Positions 1 through 9,323 of a stretch of DNA of 64,000 nucleotides are shown piece after piece. Position numbers and translations under genes: made by a program. Origin of the DNA: JAFMJV01 sp034436555 (GTDB taxonomy: Bacteria; Chloroflexota; Limnocylindria; Limnocylindrales; CSP1-4). Where the stretch lies: positions 56,175 to 120,174 of the forward strand of contig DAOTUU010000020.1 of assembly GCA_034436555.1 (NCBI GenBank), given 5' to 3'. Within the stretch, counting starts at the first letter, position 1. The number at the start of each line of letters is the position of its first letter. The notes under the pieces are model-generated. The model did no database searches, was not told where the DNA came from, and was given only the letters and a program-made list of their open reading frames with translations.

Positions 1-311
1 TGGCCCCGTGACTGGACCGCGAAGTCCACGATCGTGGTGGTGCCCCCGAAGGCCGCCGCCCGGGTCCCGGTCTCGAACGTGTCCTTGGCGAACGTGCCGC
101 CGAAGGGCAGCTCCATGTGGGTGTGGACGTCGATGGCGCCCGGGATCACGTAGCGCCCGGAGGCGTCGATGACCCGGTCCACGTCCTGCGCGAGCGGACT
201 CGCGGCCAGGCCGGCCCCCAGCGCGGCGATCGTCTCTCCCTCGACCAGCACGTCGGCCTGCTGGGAGCCGTCGGCGTTGACCACGAGACCGTTGGCGATG
301 AGCGTGCGCAT
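1..311 (-). CDS. hydA: Dihydropyrimidinase (hydantoinase), N-terminal part
   Basis: This is the first 103 residues of an amidohydrolase-superfamily ring-opening enzyme; the rest lies beyond the left edge. Dihydropyrimidinase hydrolyses dihydrouracil or dihydrothymine to N-carbamoyl-beta-amino acids in the cytosol. The visible part has the small beta-sandwich start (MRTLIANGLVVNADG), the turn 'VIPGAIDVHTH' carrying the HxH pair of the binuclear zinc site, and 'GGTTTIVDFAVQ', which is typical of hydantoinases rather than of allantoinases or dihydroorotases. A GGAGGGAGG ribosome site precedes the ATG at 309-311. The context fits: an F420-type luciferase-like enzyme, beta-ureidopropionase and omega-aminotransferase follow within 26 kb. 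Hydantoinase with D-amino acid specificity is the alternative, since the families are not separable on this fragment. Confidence 0.9.
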   Translation of the reverse strand, partial: MRTLIANGLVVNADGSQQADVLVEGETIAALGAGLAASPLAQDVDRVIDASGRYVIPGAIDVHTHMELPFGGTFAKDTFETGTRAAAFGGTTTIVDFAVQSRG

Positions 312-451
312 GGGTCCTCCCTCCGGGCGAGCTGGGTGCGGCGTCGTCCGCACCTCCGACGGTCCGACGCTGGTGGTCGAAGGATAGCCCGGTGCCGGTG
401 CCCGGACCCGGGATGGTCGATCGTCCGGTCGCATCCTGCGCAGGGGTGGTG

Positions 452-457
452 TAGGGT
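452..457 (+). promoter_or_regulatory. -10 box TAGGGT
   Basis: TAGGGT lies 10 bases before the ATG at 468. It matches the TANNNT boxes seen 6-8 bases before many starts in this window and implies an almost leaderless mRNA. No clear -35 box is visible. Confidence 0.45.
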
Positions 458-467
458 GACCCCGCCC

Positions 468-3236
468 ATGACGACGCCACCCCGACCGGCGCCCGGAGTC
501 GTCCGCGCCAGCCTCGTCGCCGCCCTGGTCCTGGTCACGCTCGGCGTGGTCGGACTTCCCGCGACGACCGCCGCGCGCGAGCGCGGCCTGCGTCCTGCGG
601 CGGGCGCGGGTCCAGGCTGGGGTGCCGCTCGCATCGGCGACACGCTCCAGGCGGCCCCGGTCCGCCTGTCCGACTCGGCGCGCAGGCGACTGCGCGGTCT
701 GCCGGCCGGTGCGACCGTCGCCTTCCATCCGGTCACCGGCCAGGTGCGCTTCCTCGCGGGCACCCGGGCGCGGCCGCTCGCCACGGTCGCCGACCTGCGC
801 GCCGCGAGCCGACGGCGACCTGCGGCGGGAGCCGCATCAGCGAGCGGCGTCGCCTCGGATCGGGTCGCCAGGGCCTGGCTGACCGGCATCGCCCCGCTGT
901 TCGGCGTGCGGCGCGTCACGGACCTGCGCACCGAGCGCGTGCGTCGGACCGGTGACGGCCGGACCGTCCTGCGCTACCGCCAGCAGCGTGACGGTGTGCC
1001 GGTCATCGGCGGCGAGCTGCTCGTCGGGCTCGATCGGCGCGGCCAGGTCACGAGCGTCAGCGGAGAGGCCCTGCCAGAGGCCGACCAGCCGGCCACGCAG
1101 CCCACCGTGTCGGCGCGCGCCGCGCGCGACATCGCCGCCGACTGGCTGGCGCGCGATGCGGGCATCGCGCGCAGTGCCGTGACCACCCGGTCAGAGGGGC
1201 TGGCCATCCTCGACCCGCGACTCCTGGGCACGGGCGGTCCGCCCATCCCGCGGCTCGTGTGGCAGGTGGATGCCCGGGCCGGCGCCGGACCGGGCGATCC
1301 GCGGCGGACGTCGGGCGCGCTCGCTGACGCGACGGTTCCCGCGCACCAGCTCATCCTCGTCGATGCGCGTCGCGGGCAGGTGCTGGAGCACCTGCCGCGC
1401 GTCGCGAGCGGCCTCGTGCGACGCATCTGCGACCAGGAGAGCCGGCGCCTCAAGGAGTTCCGCTGCACCCCCGACAAGGTGGTGCGCGGCGAGGGCGACG
1501 GCCCCAGCGGGCGCAGTCAGGCGGACGCGCTGTATCGCCTGCTCGCCGTCGTGGACGCCTTCTGGCGCGATCGGTTCGGGCGCGACGGCATCGATGGCGA
1601 GGGCTCCGCGTTCACCGGGGTGGTCCGGACCTGCATCCTGACCTGGTGCCCGATGCAGAACGCCTTCTGGGAGTGGGGACCGCAGCAGGCGTCCTTCGGC
1701 AGCGGCTGGGCGAGCGTGGACGACCTGGTCGGCCACGAGTTCGCCCACGGCGTCCTGGACCACGAGGCGCGCCTGTTCTACGACCATCAGTCGGGCGCGC
1801 TCAACGAGTCGTTCGCGGACATCCTCGGCGAGGGGTTCGACCTGTTGAACGACTGGGGAGACGACGCCGCCGGGGTGCGCTGGCTGATCGGCGAGGACCT
1901 GCCCCTGGGCACCGCCCGCGACATGCAGGACCCGGGTCGATTCGGGGATCCGGACCGGGTCGGCAGCGCGCGCTGGTACGCGAGCTCCGCGGACAGCGGC
2001 GGCGTCCACTCCAACAGCGGCGTGGGCAACAAGGCGGCGTCGCTCATCGCCGACGGCGGCCGCTTCAACGGATACCAGGTCCGTGGCATCGGTCTCGGCG
2101 CGATGCTGCGCGTGGAGTACGAGGCGTACTCCAACCGGCTGACGTCCGCCTCGGACTACCTGGACCTCCACGACGCGCTCGTCCAGGCGTGCATCGACCT
2201 CGTCGGCAGCGGCGGCATCACGCTGGGATCCTGCCGCTCGGTCCGGGACGCGGTGGACGCCACGGAGATGCACCTCCTGCCTCAGAGCGCCGCCCCTCGA
2301 CAGGCCCCCACCTGCGGCACCGGTCGCTACCCGGTCACCACGTTCCTGGACGACATGGAGCATCCCGGCGACGGCGCGTGGGCATCCCGGTCCCTGCGCC
2401 CGGCCCGGAACCCGTGGTACTACCCGCCGAATCCCAGCCGGGACGCCGACTGGGACGGCACCTGGGCGTCCTCCGGCGAGGGCAACCTGTTCGGGGACGA
2501 CCTGGCGCGCGTCACCGACGCGGTCATCGAGCTGACCCGCAGCGTCACGGTGCCGTCGCGCGGCCTGCTCCGGTTCGAGCACGGCTATCGCTTCGACGTC
2601 GGATCACGCTTCTTCGACGGCGGGGTCGTGGAGTTCAGCGTGGCGGGTGGACCGTGGCGTGACCTCGGCTCGCGCATCCGGGACGCAGGCTACACGGGCA
2701 CCCTGGCGGGCGGGACGGGCAACCCGCTGCGCGGCCGGCGGGCGTTCGTGGGGCTCTCGCGCGGCTGGGGCGCCACCCGGATCGACCTGTCCGACCTCGC
2801 AGGCAGGCCGATCCGCCTGCGATTCCGGGTCGCCACCGACCGACGGCACGGCTCGATGGGCTGGTACATCGACGACGTGCGCATCTATCGCTGCGTGCGC
2901 GATCGCGTCGCGCCCACCGGCGGCGTGACCATCGGCGACGGCGGCGACCGGGTCACGCAGGCCGTCCAGACGCTCACCATCGTCGGCCGCGACGCGACGT
3001 CGGGCGTGTCGCGGATGCGGGTCTCGAACGCCGGGACGCTCACCCGGGGCCTGCTCCGGGACGGCATCGAGATGCCCTTCCGGGAGACGCTCCGATGGCT
3101 GCTCACGGACACCGCCTGGGGCGGCACCACGGGCGACGGGCCCAAGCGCGTCTGGGTCCAGCTGCGCGACCGCGCGGGCAACTGGTCGGAGCCCTTCAGC
3201 GCGATGACGCGGCTGGAGCCCGGACCACCGGGGTGA
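468..3236 (+). CDS. Secreted thermolysin-like (M4) metalloprotease with C-terminal jelly-roll-type domain
   Basis: This is a large exported zinc protease of 922 residues. An N-terminal hydrophobic segment (ASLVAALVLVTLGVVGLP) acts as signal peptide. It is followed by a fungalysin/thermolysin-type propeptide (RYRQQRDGVPVIGGELLVGLD) and a PepSY-like stretch. The catalytic core shows HEFAH at residues 423-427, the third zinc ligand E447 in 'NESFADILGE', exactly 20 residues after the second His as in thermolysin, and the transition-state His 514 in 'GGVHSNSG'. The last 350 residues resemble the beta-sandwich domain of immune-inhibitor-A-like proteases, ending near 'MGWYIDDVRIY'. An in-frame GTG at 456 is a possible but less likely start. 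A paralogue lies at 5292-8285. The role is extracellular protein degradation; substrates are unknown. Confidence 0.88.
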   Translation: MTTPPRPAPGVVRASLVAALVLVTLGVVGLPATTAARERGLRPAAGAGPGWGAARIGDTLQAAPVRLSDSARRRLRGLPAGATVAFHPVTGQVRFLAGTRARPLATVADLRAASRRRPAAGAASASGVASDRVARAWLTGIAPLFGVRRVTDLRTERVRRTGDGRTVLRYRQQRDGVPVIGGELLVGLDRRGQVTSVSGEALPEADQPATQPTVSARAARDIAADWLARDAGIARSAVTTRSEGLAILDPRLLGTGGPPIPRLVWQVDARAGAGPGDPRRTSGALADATVPAHQLILVDARRGQVLEHLPRVASGLVRRICDQESRRLKEFRCTPDKVVRGEGDGPSGRSQADALYRLLAVVDAFWRDRFGRDGIDGEGSAFTGVVRTCILTWCPMQNAFWEWGPQQASFGSGWASVDDLVGHEFAHGVLDHEARLFYDHQSGALNESFADILGEGFDLLNDWGDDAAGVRWLIGEDLPLGTARDMQDPGRFGDPDRVGSARWYASSADSGGVHSNSGVGNKAASLIADGGRFNGYQVRGIGLGAMLRVEYEAYSNRLTSASDYLDLHDALVQACIDLVGSGGITLGSCRSVRDAVDATEMHLLPQSAAPRQAPTCGTGRYPVTTFLDDMEHPGDGAWASRSLRPARNPWYYPPNPSRDADWDGTWASSGEGNLFGDDLARVTDAVIELTRSVTVPSRGLLRFEHGYRFDVGSRFFDGGVVEFSVAGGPWRDLGSRIRDAGYTGTLAGGTGNPLRGRRAFVGLSRGWGATRIDLSDLAGRPIRLRFRVATDRRHGSMGWYIDDVRIYRCVRDRVAPTGGVTIGDGGDRVTQAVQTLTIVGRDATSGVSRMRVSNAGTLTRGLLRDGIEMPFRETLRWLLTDTAWGGTTGDGPKRVWVQLRDRAGNWSEPFSAMTRLEPGPPG

Positions 3237-3294
3237 GCCAGCGCGGCCGGGGTGCGGCGGAGGCTGGCTGAACGCGGCGGAGGCGCGGCGGAGG

Positions 3295-5046
3295 TCAGTG
3301 CTGGATGTCCACCGTGATGTCCACGAACGGGGTGTCCTGCGTGGACGGGTCCGCCCACATGGGCGCCTGGATGGCGTGGCAGCCCCTGCCCACGACGCCC
3401 AGCACCACGTAGACCCTGTCGTCGCCCCCGGTCAGCGTGGTGATCGCCTTGACCGCGGCCTTGTCCGGGAGTCCCTGGATCGCCCGCGCGAGCGACACGC
3501 CGCGAGAGAATCGGATGACCGTCGCGACATCCCCGGCCTGGGGGGCCGGCAGGCCGAGCGCCAGCTCCTCGATGGGCATCGTCTCGATGGCGACGCGGGT
3601 CACCGCATCGCCTCGCGTCTCGTCGGGCACGAGCCGCAGCGTCACCCGGTCGTAGTCGGCGCGTCCCGCCCAGTAGGCGCCGCTGAGGGTCCAGGCGCGG
3701 TTGAGCGGGTCGCGAAGCTGACCGGCATCCCGGCACTCGAACGCGGCGGGTGCCGGCGCCCGCGGCGATGCGGTCGTGGTCACCGGACCGGGGGTCGATG
3801 TCGTGAGGGGCTTGAGGGTCGAGGCGGCCGTCCGGCGGGGCGTCGGCGACGGGGTCGCCGAGGGCGGCGCGAGCGTGGGCGCCGGCGAGGGCGTCGGCCG
3901 GGGGGTGGGGGCGGCGCTCGGTGTCGCCGTGGGGGTGGCGCGCGGCGCCAGGGTGACCACGGGTCCCGGGCCGGTCGCGGCGGGGCTCGCCAGCGCGTCC
4001 GGCGACGGTCCCGGGAGCGAGGATGCCGAGGCGCCGGGGGACGCGGCCTTGCCCGGCGATGCGCCGGCGCCGGGGATCGCGGACGCGAGCATCGTCCCGG
4101 GAGAGGGGTCCAGGCTGGCGGCGGCGACGGGCGGCGTGTCGTCCGGCCCGCGCGGGATGAACCCGCCGAAGGCGATGACACCCACGACCACGACCGCGGC
4201 CAGCAGCAGCACCGTCCAGATGAACGCGACGGCGCGTCGGCCGCGCCCGCCTGCCACCGGCGTGAGGGGACGCGCCGCCGCCTGCGCCCCGAGGTCCGAA
4301 TCGAGGCGCTGACCGCAGCGCTTGCAGTAGTCGCGGTTCCGGCCGTTGTCCTGGCCGCAGTTCCAGCACACGCCGGGAGTGGCTGCGGAGCTCCTGCCCG
4401 CACGCGCCGACGCGCTCACCGGCAGCCAGCCCGCGTCGTCGGCGGGATCGCCCAGCGCCGAGGCCGTCCATGCGGTGGCCGGACGGTTCCAGCCGGGAGG
4501 CGGCTCCTGGGGCCACCCGTCGGCCGGTGCCTGGACGTCCGGCCCCCACGGACCCGATGCGGGCGGCGGCGGCGCCCAGCCCGCGGGCGGCACCGTCGAT
4601 GCGTGTGCGGCCGTGGCGGCCATGGCCGCGGCTGCCCCGGCGGGCGGTGTCGCGGGTGGTTGCCCCCCCGGCGGCAGCGCGAGGGGCGGCGTGACCGCGG
4701 GAGGCGGCCCGCCTGGTGACGCCGGCCGCGCCTGGAGCGGCGCACCTGCCTGGAGCGGCGCTCCGGCGTGACCCGGCGCCCCGGCGTAGCCCGGCGCGCC
4801 TGCCTGGAGCGGAGGTCCCGCCGACCCCGGCCGCGGCTGACCTGGTCCACCCGCCTGGGCCGGCAGCCCGGGGTGCTCGCCGACCGGCCACAGCGGGAAT
4901 CCGGGCGGCAACCCCGTCACCTCCGCGGGTCCCCGATGGGCACCCGCCGGCCCGGACGCCGCCAGCGGAGCGCCGCACGTCGCACAGGTCGGCGCGCCGG
5001 GGGCGCTGCGCGCTCGACAGACGGGGCACACGATGGAGTCGGCCAT
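3295..5046 (-). CDS. Zinc-ribbon, single-TM, Pro/Thr-linker protein
   Basis: I do not recognise a named family for the whole 583-residue protein. It begins with a CPVC...CATCG zinc ribbon, then a long Pro/Gly/Ala-rich stretch, a second ribbon (CWNCGQDN...CKRCGQ), one membrane helix near residues 273-298 (VAFIWTVLLLAAVVVVGVIAFGG), a Ser/Pro/Thr linker and a folded C-terminal domain of about 150 residues starting 'FECRDAGQL'. The ribbons should be cytoplasmic and the C-terminal domain outside. The C-terminal domain aligns by eye with that of the 9324-10301 protein (W-T-..-YW, 'DRVTLRL', 'VETM/IETM', a late Cys and 'PMW/PAW'). It sits between two M4 protease genes, divergent from the second. The start ATG has a GAGG-type site. 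An anchoring or sensing role is a guess. Confidence 0.72.
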   Translation of the reverse strand: MADSIVCPVCRARSAPGAPTCATCGAPLAASGPAGAHRGPAEVTGLPPGFPLWPVGEHPGLPAQAGGPGQPRPGSAGPPLQAGAPGYAGAPGHAGAPLQAGAPLQARPASPGGPPPAVTPPLALPPGGQPPATPPAGAAAAMAATAAHASTVPPAGWAPPPPASGPWGPDVQAPADGWPQEPPPGWNRPATAWTASALGDPADDAGWLPVSASARAGRSSAATPGVCWNCGQDNGRNRDYCKRCGQRLDSDLGAQAAARPLTPVAGGRGRRAVAFIWTVLLLAAVVVVGVIAFGGFIPRGPDDTPPVAAASLDPSPGTMLASAIPGAGASPGKAASPGASASSLPGPSPDALASPAATGPGPVVTLAPRATPTATPSAAPTPRPTPSPAPTLAPPSATPSPTPRRTAASTLKPLTTSTPGPVTTTASPRAPAPAAFECRDAGQLRDPLNRAWTLSGAYWAGRADYDRVTLRLVPDETRGDAVTRVAIETMPIEELALGLPAPQAGDVATVIRFSRGVSLARAIQGLPDKAAVKAITTLTGGDDRVYVVLGVVGRGCHAIQAPMWADPSTQDTPFVDITVDIQH

Positions 5047-5232
5047 GGACCTCGAGTCCTGCGGTGGACGGGCGTCGCTGGTCGCCCGCCGGTGCGCCGA
5101 GGCACCACCCCGGACATCGGTCGCGCGATCAGATCACCCGGAGTCTAGCGGTCTCCCCGGATGCGACCATGACGCGGCAGGCCCCCTCGCGATCGGGACC
5201 ATCGGGGGTGTGTGGGTTGCGGGGTGCTGAGG

Positions 5233-5238
5233 TACGCT
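5233..5238 (+). promoter_or_regulatory. -10 box TACGCT for the second M4 protease
   Basis: TACGCT lies about 54 bases before the GTG start at 5292. The mRNA would have a leader of about 47 bases that contains the GAGGAG ribosome site at 5281-5286. Confidence 0.35.
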
Positions 5239-5291
5239 GCGACGCGCAGCGCCGGTGCCCGTCCCCCGCTGCACGCCCCCGAGGAGACAGC

Positions 5292-8285
5292 GTGCGGTTC
5301 AGGGTCCCGGTCATCGCGGTGGTGGCCGCGCTCATCGTCGCGTCGGTCTCCGTCCCGTCCGCGGCCCAGGATCGTCGGGTGGCCGATCGCGGCGCGCAGC
5401 GGGAGCTCCTGGCCCGCCTGGACGGCGACGCACGGGTGTCTCGTGACCGTCCGTCCGGCGAGGTGCGCGCCATCCGCGGCGCGCGCGGCCCCATCGCGTC
5501 GGCCCGCTCGCTGGGCGACCCCCGCACCCCGGCCGGCGCCGCGCGCGCCTTCCTGGGTCGGTTCGGGCCGCTGCTGGGCGTGACGTCTCCGAGCCGACAG
5601 CTGCGCGTGTCGCGCGTCGACCGCGGGTCGCGCACCGGCACGTACGTGCGCTATCAGCAGCAGATCGATGGCGTGCCGGTGCTCGGCGGCGAGATCGTGG
5701 TCGTCGTGGACGGGCGCCTGAACGTGCGGGCGGTGCGCGGCGAGACGTCGCGCGGTCGGACCGTGGCGGAGCGACCGAGCGTCTCGCCGGGTGCCGCGCA
5801 GGCCGCCGCCCGCGACGCGGTGGCGCGCGCCACGGGCGTGCCGGCTGATCGCCTGCGCGCCGATCGCCCCACCCGCTGGGTGTTCGATCCTCGCCTGCTG
5901 GATGCACCGGGCCTGCCCCACGCGCGGCTCGTGTGGCGGACGCGGGTCCAGGATGCGTCGGGACGGATCGACTGGTTCGTCGCGGTGGATGCGCGGACGG
6001 GGGTGCCGGCGCTCGCGTTCGACCAGCGCACGACGGGCGTCCCGGCCACGGCCCCCCAGCGCATCTGCGACCAGCAGGGCCGACGCGAGAGCACGCTCGA
6101 CCGCCTCCCGTGCACCTCGGCGGGCGCCCTCGTCCCACCCTACGGCTCGGCGGATGCGGGCCATGCGGAGGCGGCCACGCAGGCGACCCACGACCTGTAC
6201 CGCCAGCGCTTCGGGTTCGACCTGGCGGCGGAGCTGGGCGGGACCCTGGTGTCCACGGTGCGCTACTGTCCCCGGCCCGCGGGAGGCGAATGCCCCTACG
6301 GCAACGCGTTCTGGGACGGTGCCCAGATGGTCTACGGTGCCGGCTTCGCGTCCGCGGACGACGTCGTCGGCCACGAGCTGACGCACGGTGTCACGGAGCA
6401 CACGTCCAACCTGCTGTACTACATGCAGTCGGGCGCCATCAACGAGGCCCTCTCGGACATCTTCGGGGAGGCCGCGGACCTCACCCACGACCTGTCCTTC
6501 GACACGGACACCGCGGGCAGCCGCTGGGAGATCGGCGAGGACCTCCCGGCCGCCGTCGGCGTGATCCGCGACATGGCGGACCCCACCCGGTTCGACCACC
6601 CCGACAGCGTGGACAGCGACCTCTGGGACGACGACCCGCGGGAGGTGGACAGCGGCGGCGTCCACTCCAACAGCGGCGTGGCGAACCATGCGTTCTGGCT
6701 GATGGTGGAGGGCCCTGACCCGCTGGACCCCTCGCCCGACATCGCCATGGACCAGGCGCTCGCGATCTGGTTCCTGGCCCTCCGCTCCCTGCTCACGAGC
6801 GCATCGGACTACGACGACCTGGCGAGCTCGCTGCTGCTCGCCTGCGACCAGCTGGCCGGCGTGCCGGGCGGCGTGCGGGATGGTGCAGGGGGTCCCTCGC
6901 GGGACATCGAGTCGGCCGACTGCGCCGAGGACGGCCCGCTGGACTCCGCCATCGCCGCCACCCACATGCGCTGGGATGACCGCACCCGGGGCACGCGACC
7001 CCGGCCGCGCTGCACGGACCCCGATGCGACGGTGACGCCCCTCCTTGCCGACGCCATCGACGAGGCAGGGACGGGCTGGGCCTTCGACGCGGGCGGTGAC
7101 GCTCGGTGGTCCACGTCGGCGCTCTACGGGTTCCCCGCGCCCGGGGACCCATCCGCTCCACCCTGGCACCTGTGGGGCCAGGACCTCGCGCGCACCGCCG
7201 ACCGCCGCCTCCGGCGCGCGAGCGGCGTCGCCATCCCGGCCTCCGGGCGCCCGGTGTTCCTGTGGTTCCGCCACGCCTACGGATTCGACGACGGCTCGGA
7301 GGACCTCGACCCGACCGATCGCCGGTACGACGGTGGCCTGGTGGAGCTGTCCGCCGACGGGGGCGCGTGGCGGGACGTTACCCCGCTCTACCTCTCCGGG
7401 GCGCCCACGCGGCGGCTGTACACCGGCGACACGAACCCGCTCAAGGGCCGCGTGGCGTTCGGCGCCGAGAGCGGCGGCTACGTCACGGCCCGCCTGAACC
7501 TGTGGGGCACCCCGGCGCTCGGGTTCGGGGGTACGGCCACGCGGGTCTCCTTCCGGCTGGGCACGGACAGCCGATACGGCGGTGAGGGCTGGTACATCGA
7601 CGACGTGACCATCTACACCTGCGTCAACGCCGGCGAGTCCGAACCGCCGACGGTGGGCGTCCCGGCGGTGTCGCTGCGGCCCGGCTCGATGACCTCGACC
7701 GGCCGGGTGCCGGTGACCGTGACGGCCTCGGTGACGGGGGACGGCTTCATCATGGGCCGGGTCGCGGTCGGCGGCGTCAGCGTGGGCGGGACGGTCGCCG
7801 GCGAGCGCGTCACCGGCTCGATGCCCACCGGTGCGGACGCCCAGTCCGTCGCCTGGACCGCCACCGATGAGAACGGTGACCGCGCGACGCAGGCGGCGGA
7901 CGTCCGGGTGCGGCGACTCGAGCAGACCGACTGGTCCTTCGGAGGAGCGTGGCGGACGCAGTCCGGGAGCTCGTTCTCGGGTGGCTCCGCGCGACACGCG
8001 TCAACGGCGGGCCGCACCGCGTCGATCACCGCGGCGGGCACCGGCTTCGCGCTCGTCTCGCAGACCGGTCGCGACCGGGGCAAGGCGCGGGTCTGCCTCG
8101 ACGGCGGTGCCTGCCGCACCATCGACCTGTACCGATCGTCCGCGTCGCCCCGGCGTCTCGTCACGATCTGGAACGACGTGCATCCCGGCAGCCACACGGT
8201 GACCGTCCGGGTGCTGGGCAAGAGGAACCCCCGGAGCTCGGGCAGGCGCGTCGATGTCGACGCGCTGGTCGTGGTCGGCGGCTGA
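5292..8285 (+). CDS. Secreted thermolysin-like (M4) metalloprotease, second paralogue
   Basis: This is an exported zinc protease of 997 residues. The GTG start has a GAGGAG ribosome site five bases upstream and is followed directly by a clean signal peptide (RFRVPVIAVVAALIVASVSVPSAAQ). A thermolysin-type propeptide comes next (YVRYQQQIDGVPVLGGEIVVVVD). The active site is canonical: HELTH at 361-365, E385 in 'NEALSDIFGE' and His 458 in 'GGVHSNSG'. A jelly-roll domain ending 'GEGWYIDDVTIYTC' follows, and the last 200 residues hold two further beta domains (a Big-like segment and a 'GRTASITAAGTGFALVSQTG' segment) that the first paralogue lacks. The two paralogues flank the zinc-ribbon gene, which suggests an old duplication that included or spanned it. 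Confidence 0.9.
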   Translation: MRFRVPVIAVVAALIVASVSVPSAAQDRRVADRGAQRELLARLDGDARVSRDRPSGEVRAIRGARGPIASARSLGDPRTPAGAARAFLGRFGPLLGVTSPSRQLRVSRVDRGSRTGTYVRYQQQIDGVPVLGGEIVVVVDGRLNVRAVRGETSRGRTVAERPSVSPGAAQAAARDAVARATGVPADRLRADRPTRWVFDPRLLDAPGLPHARLVWRTRVQDASGRIDWFVAVDARTGVPALAFDQRTTGVPATAPQRICDQQGRRESTLDRLPCTSAGALVPPYGSADAGHAEAATQATHDLYRQRFGFDLAAELGGTLVSTVRYCPRPAGGECPYGNAFWDGAQMVYGAGFASADDVVGHELTHGVTEHTSNLLYYMQSGAINEALSDIFGEAADLTHDLSFDTDTAGSRWEIGEDLPAAVGVIRDMADPTRFDHPDSVDSDLWDDDPREVDSGGVHSNSGVANHAFWLMVEGPDPLDPSPDIAMDQALAIWFLALRSLLTSASDYDDLASSLLLACDQLAGVPGGVRDGAGGPSRDIESADCAEDGPLDSAIAATHMRWDDRTRGTRPRPRCTDPDATVTPLLADAIDEAGTGWAFDAGGDARWSTSALYGFPAPGDPSAPPWHLWGQDLARTADRRLRRASGVAIPASGRPVFLWFRHAYGFDDGSEDLDPTDRRYDGGLVELSADGGAWRDVTPLYLSGAPTRRLYTGDTNPLKGRVAFGAESGGYVTARLNLWGTPALGFGGTATRVSFRLGTDSRYGGEGWYIDDVTIYTCVNAGESEPPTVGVPAVSLRPGSMTSTGRVPVTVTASVTGDGFIMGRVAVGGVSVGGTVAGERVTGSMPTGADAQSVAWTATDENGDRATQAADVRVRRLEQTDWSFGGAWRTQSGSSFSGGSARHASTAGRTASITAAGTGFALVSQTGRDRGKARVCLDGGACRTIDLYRSSASPRRLVTIWNDVHPGSHTVTVRVLGKRNPRSSGRRVDVDALVVVGG

Positions 8286-8304
8286 CCGAACCACGGGACT
8301 CGAT

Positions 8305-9312
8305 TCAGGCGCCGACCGGACCCTCGATCGCGTACACCGTCTCCGTGCGCCGAACCTGGAACCCGCACCGCCGGTACAGGTCCAGCGCACCCGTGGGGCT
8401 GTCGGCGTCCACGTTCAGGGCGAACGTGCGGAATCCCTCGTCGGCCAGCGCCACCAGGCTGGAGGCGATCATCGCGGAGGCCACGCCGCGTCTCCGCCAG
8501 GCGCGTCGGACGGCGATGAGGTCCAGCCACGCGGTCCGCCCGTCATCGCTGTCGGTCGCCTGCTCGCTGCACAGCACGATTCCCACCACGCGATCGTCCG
8601 CGATCGCGAGACGGCTGGCGGGCCGCAGGAAGGCCGGGTCGTCGTGGATGCGATGGCGCCACATCTCGGGCGGCATCGGCTCGTAGCTCCAGTGGTCCCG
8701 CCACCCGTCGTTGAAGGCATCGCGAGCGGAGTCGGACCAGGCATCCGACCAGGTGACGAGCTCCAGTCCGGCGGGCACCTCGACGGGCGTGACGGGCTCG
8801 CTCGAGGTGCGGACCATCTTGCTGAACCAGCGCACCGGGGCCATGCCGATCGCCTGGGCCAGCGCGGCCCGGGCCGCGTCCCCGCCGAGGGCGTACAGCT
8901 CGATGCGCCGCGGCAGGCCGGCGTCGAGCTCGCTGGCCAGGCGCTCGCGGGCGCGCTCCAGCTGCCACGCCACGACAGCACGACCCACACCTCGGCGTCG
9001 GACGTCCGGGTGGACCTCGCCGAACAGGATCGACCGGCCCTGCCGGACGGCTCCCACGCGACACCACACCGCGCCCCACGCGACGATGCGCCCGTCGGCG
9101 TCCAGTCCCACGCGGCTGTCGCGCTCCAGATGGATGCCCGGATCCTCCAGCTCGTGCGCGATCTCCTCCGCCGAGGACGTCTCGTCGGGGATGCCGTCGG
9201 CGAGACGCCCGGCGTTGATCAGCGCGGTGAGCGCGCCCACGTCGGCGAGGGTGGCCGCACGCCAGGTCACGACCGGGGCGGTCAGGGCGGGTTCCGAGGT
9301 CATCGGGGTCAT
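8305..9312 (-). CDS. Tandem GNAT acetyltransferase
   Basis: The protein has 335 residues and two GNAT (Gcn5-related N-acetyltransferase) domains, the layout of mycothiol synthase and related enzymes. The first half carries the acetyl-CoA loop 'VHPDVRRRGVGRAVV' and the second 'AVRRAWRRRGVASAMI' followed by 'LNVDADSPTGALDLYRRCGFQ', a strong GNAT C-terminal signature. The second domain is likely the active one. Substrate is unknown; mycothiol synthesis is not implied, because no other mycothiol gene is visible. It starts 11 bases after the end of the zinc-ribbon gene at 9324-10301 and is probably cotranscribed with it. A second in-frame ATG lies three codons downstream. Confidence 0.85.
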   Translation of the reverse strand: MTPMTSEPALTAPVVTWRAATLADVGALTALINAGRLADGIPDETSSAEEIAHELEDPGIHLERDSRVGLDADGRIVAWGAVWCRVGAVRQGRSILFGEVHPDVRRRGVGRAVVAWQLERARERLASELDAGLPRRIELYALGGDAARAALAQAIGMAPVRWFSKMVRTSSEPVTPVEVPAGLELVTWSDAWSDSARDAFNDGWRDHWSYEPMPPEMWRHRIHDDPAFLRPASRLAIADDRVVGIVLCSEQATDSDDGRTAWLDLIAVRRAWRRRGVASAMIASSLVALADEGFRTFALNVDADSPTGALDLYRRCGFQVRRTETVYAIEGPVGA

Positions 9313-9323
9313 CAGGCGCCGGT

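Noticed and set aside
117..467. Upstream extension of the first M4 protease to base 117
   Set aside because: The extension is antisense to the hydantoinase gene and would bury the signal peptide; the start at 468 has a -10 box just upstream.
1191..2582. Long minus-strand open frame opposite the first M4 protease
   Set aside because: It is an antisense shadow of a gene with clear motifs; its protein is Arg/Val/Gly-rich without any domain, and stop-poor opposite frames are expected at this G+C content.
5145..7997. 950-codon minus-strand open frame opposite the second M4 protease
   Set aside because: Same reason: it mirrors the protease gene codon by codon and has no recognisable motif or start signal.
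8305..9312. Mycothiol synthase for the tandem GNAT protein
   Set aside because: The two-domain layout is shared by several enzymes; there are no other mycothiol genes and no diagnostic motif.
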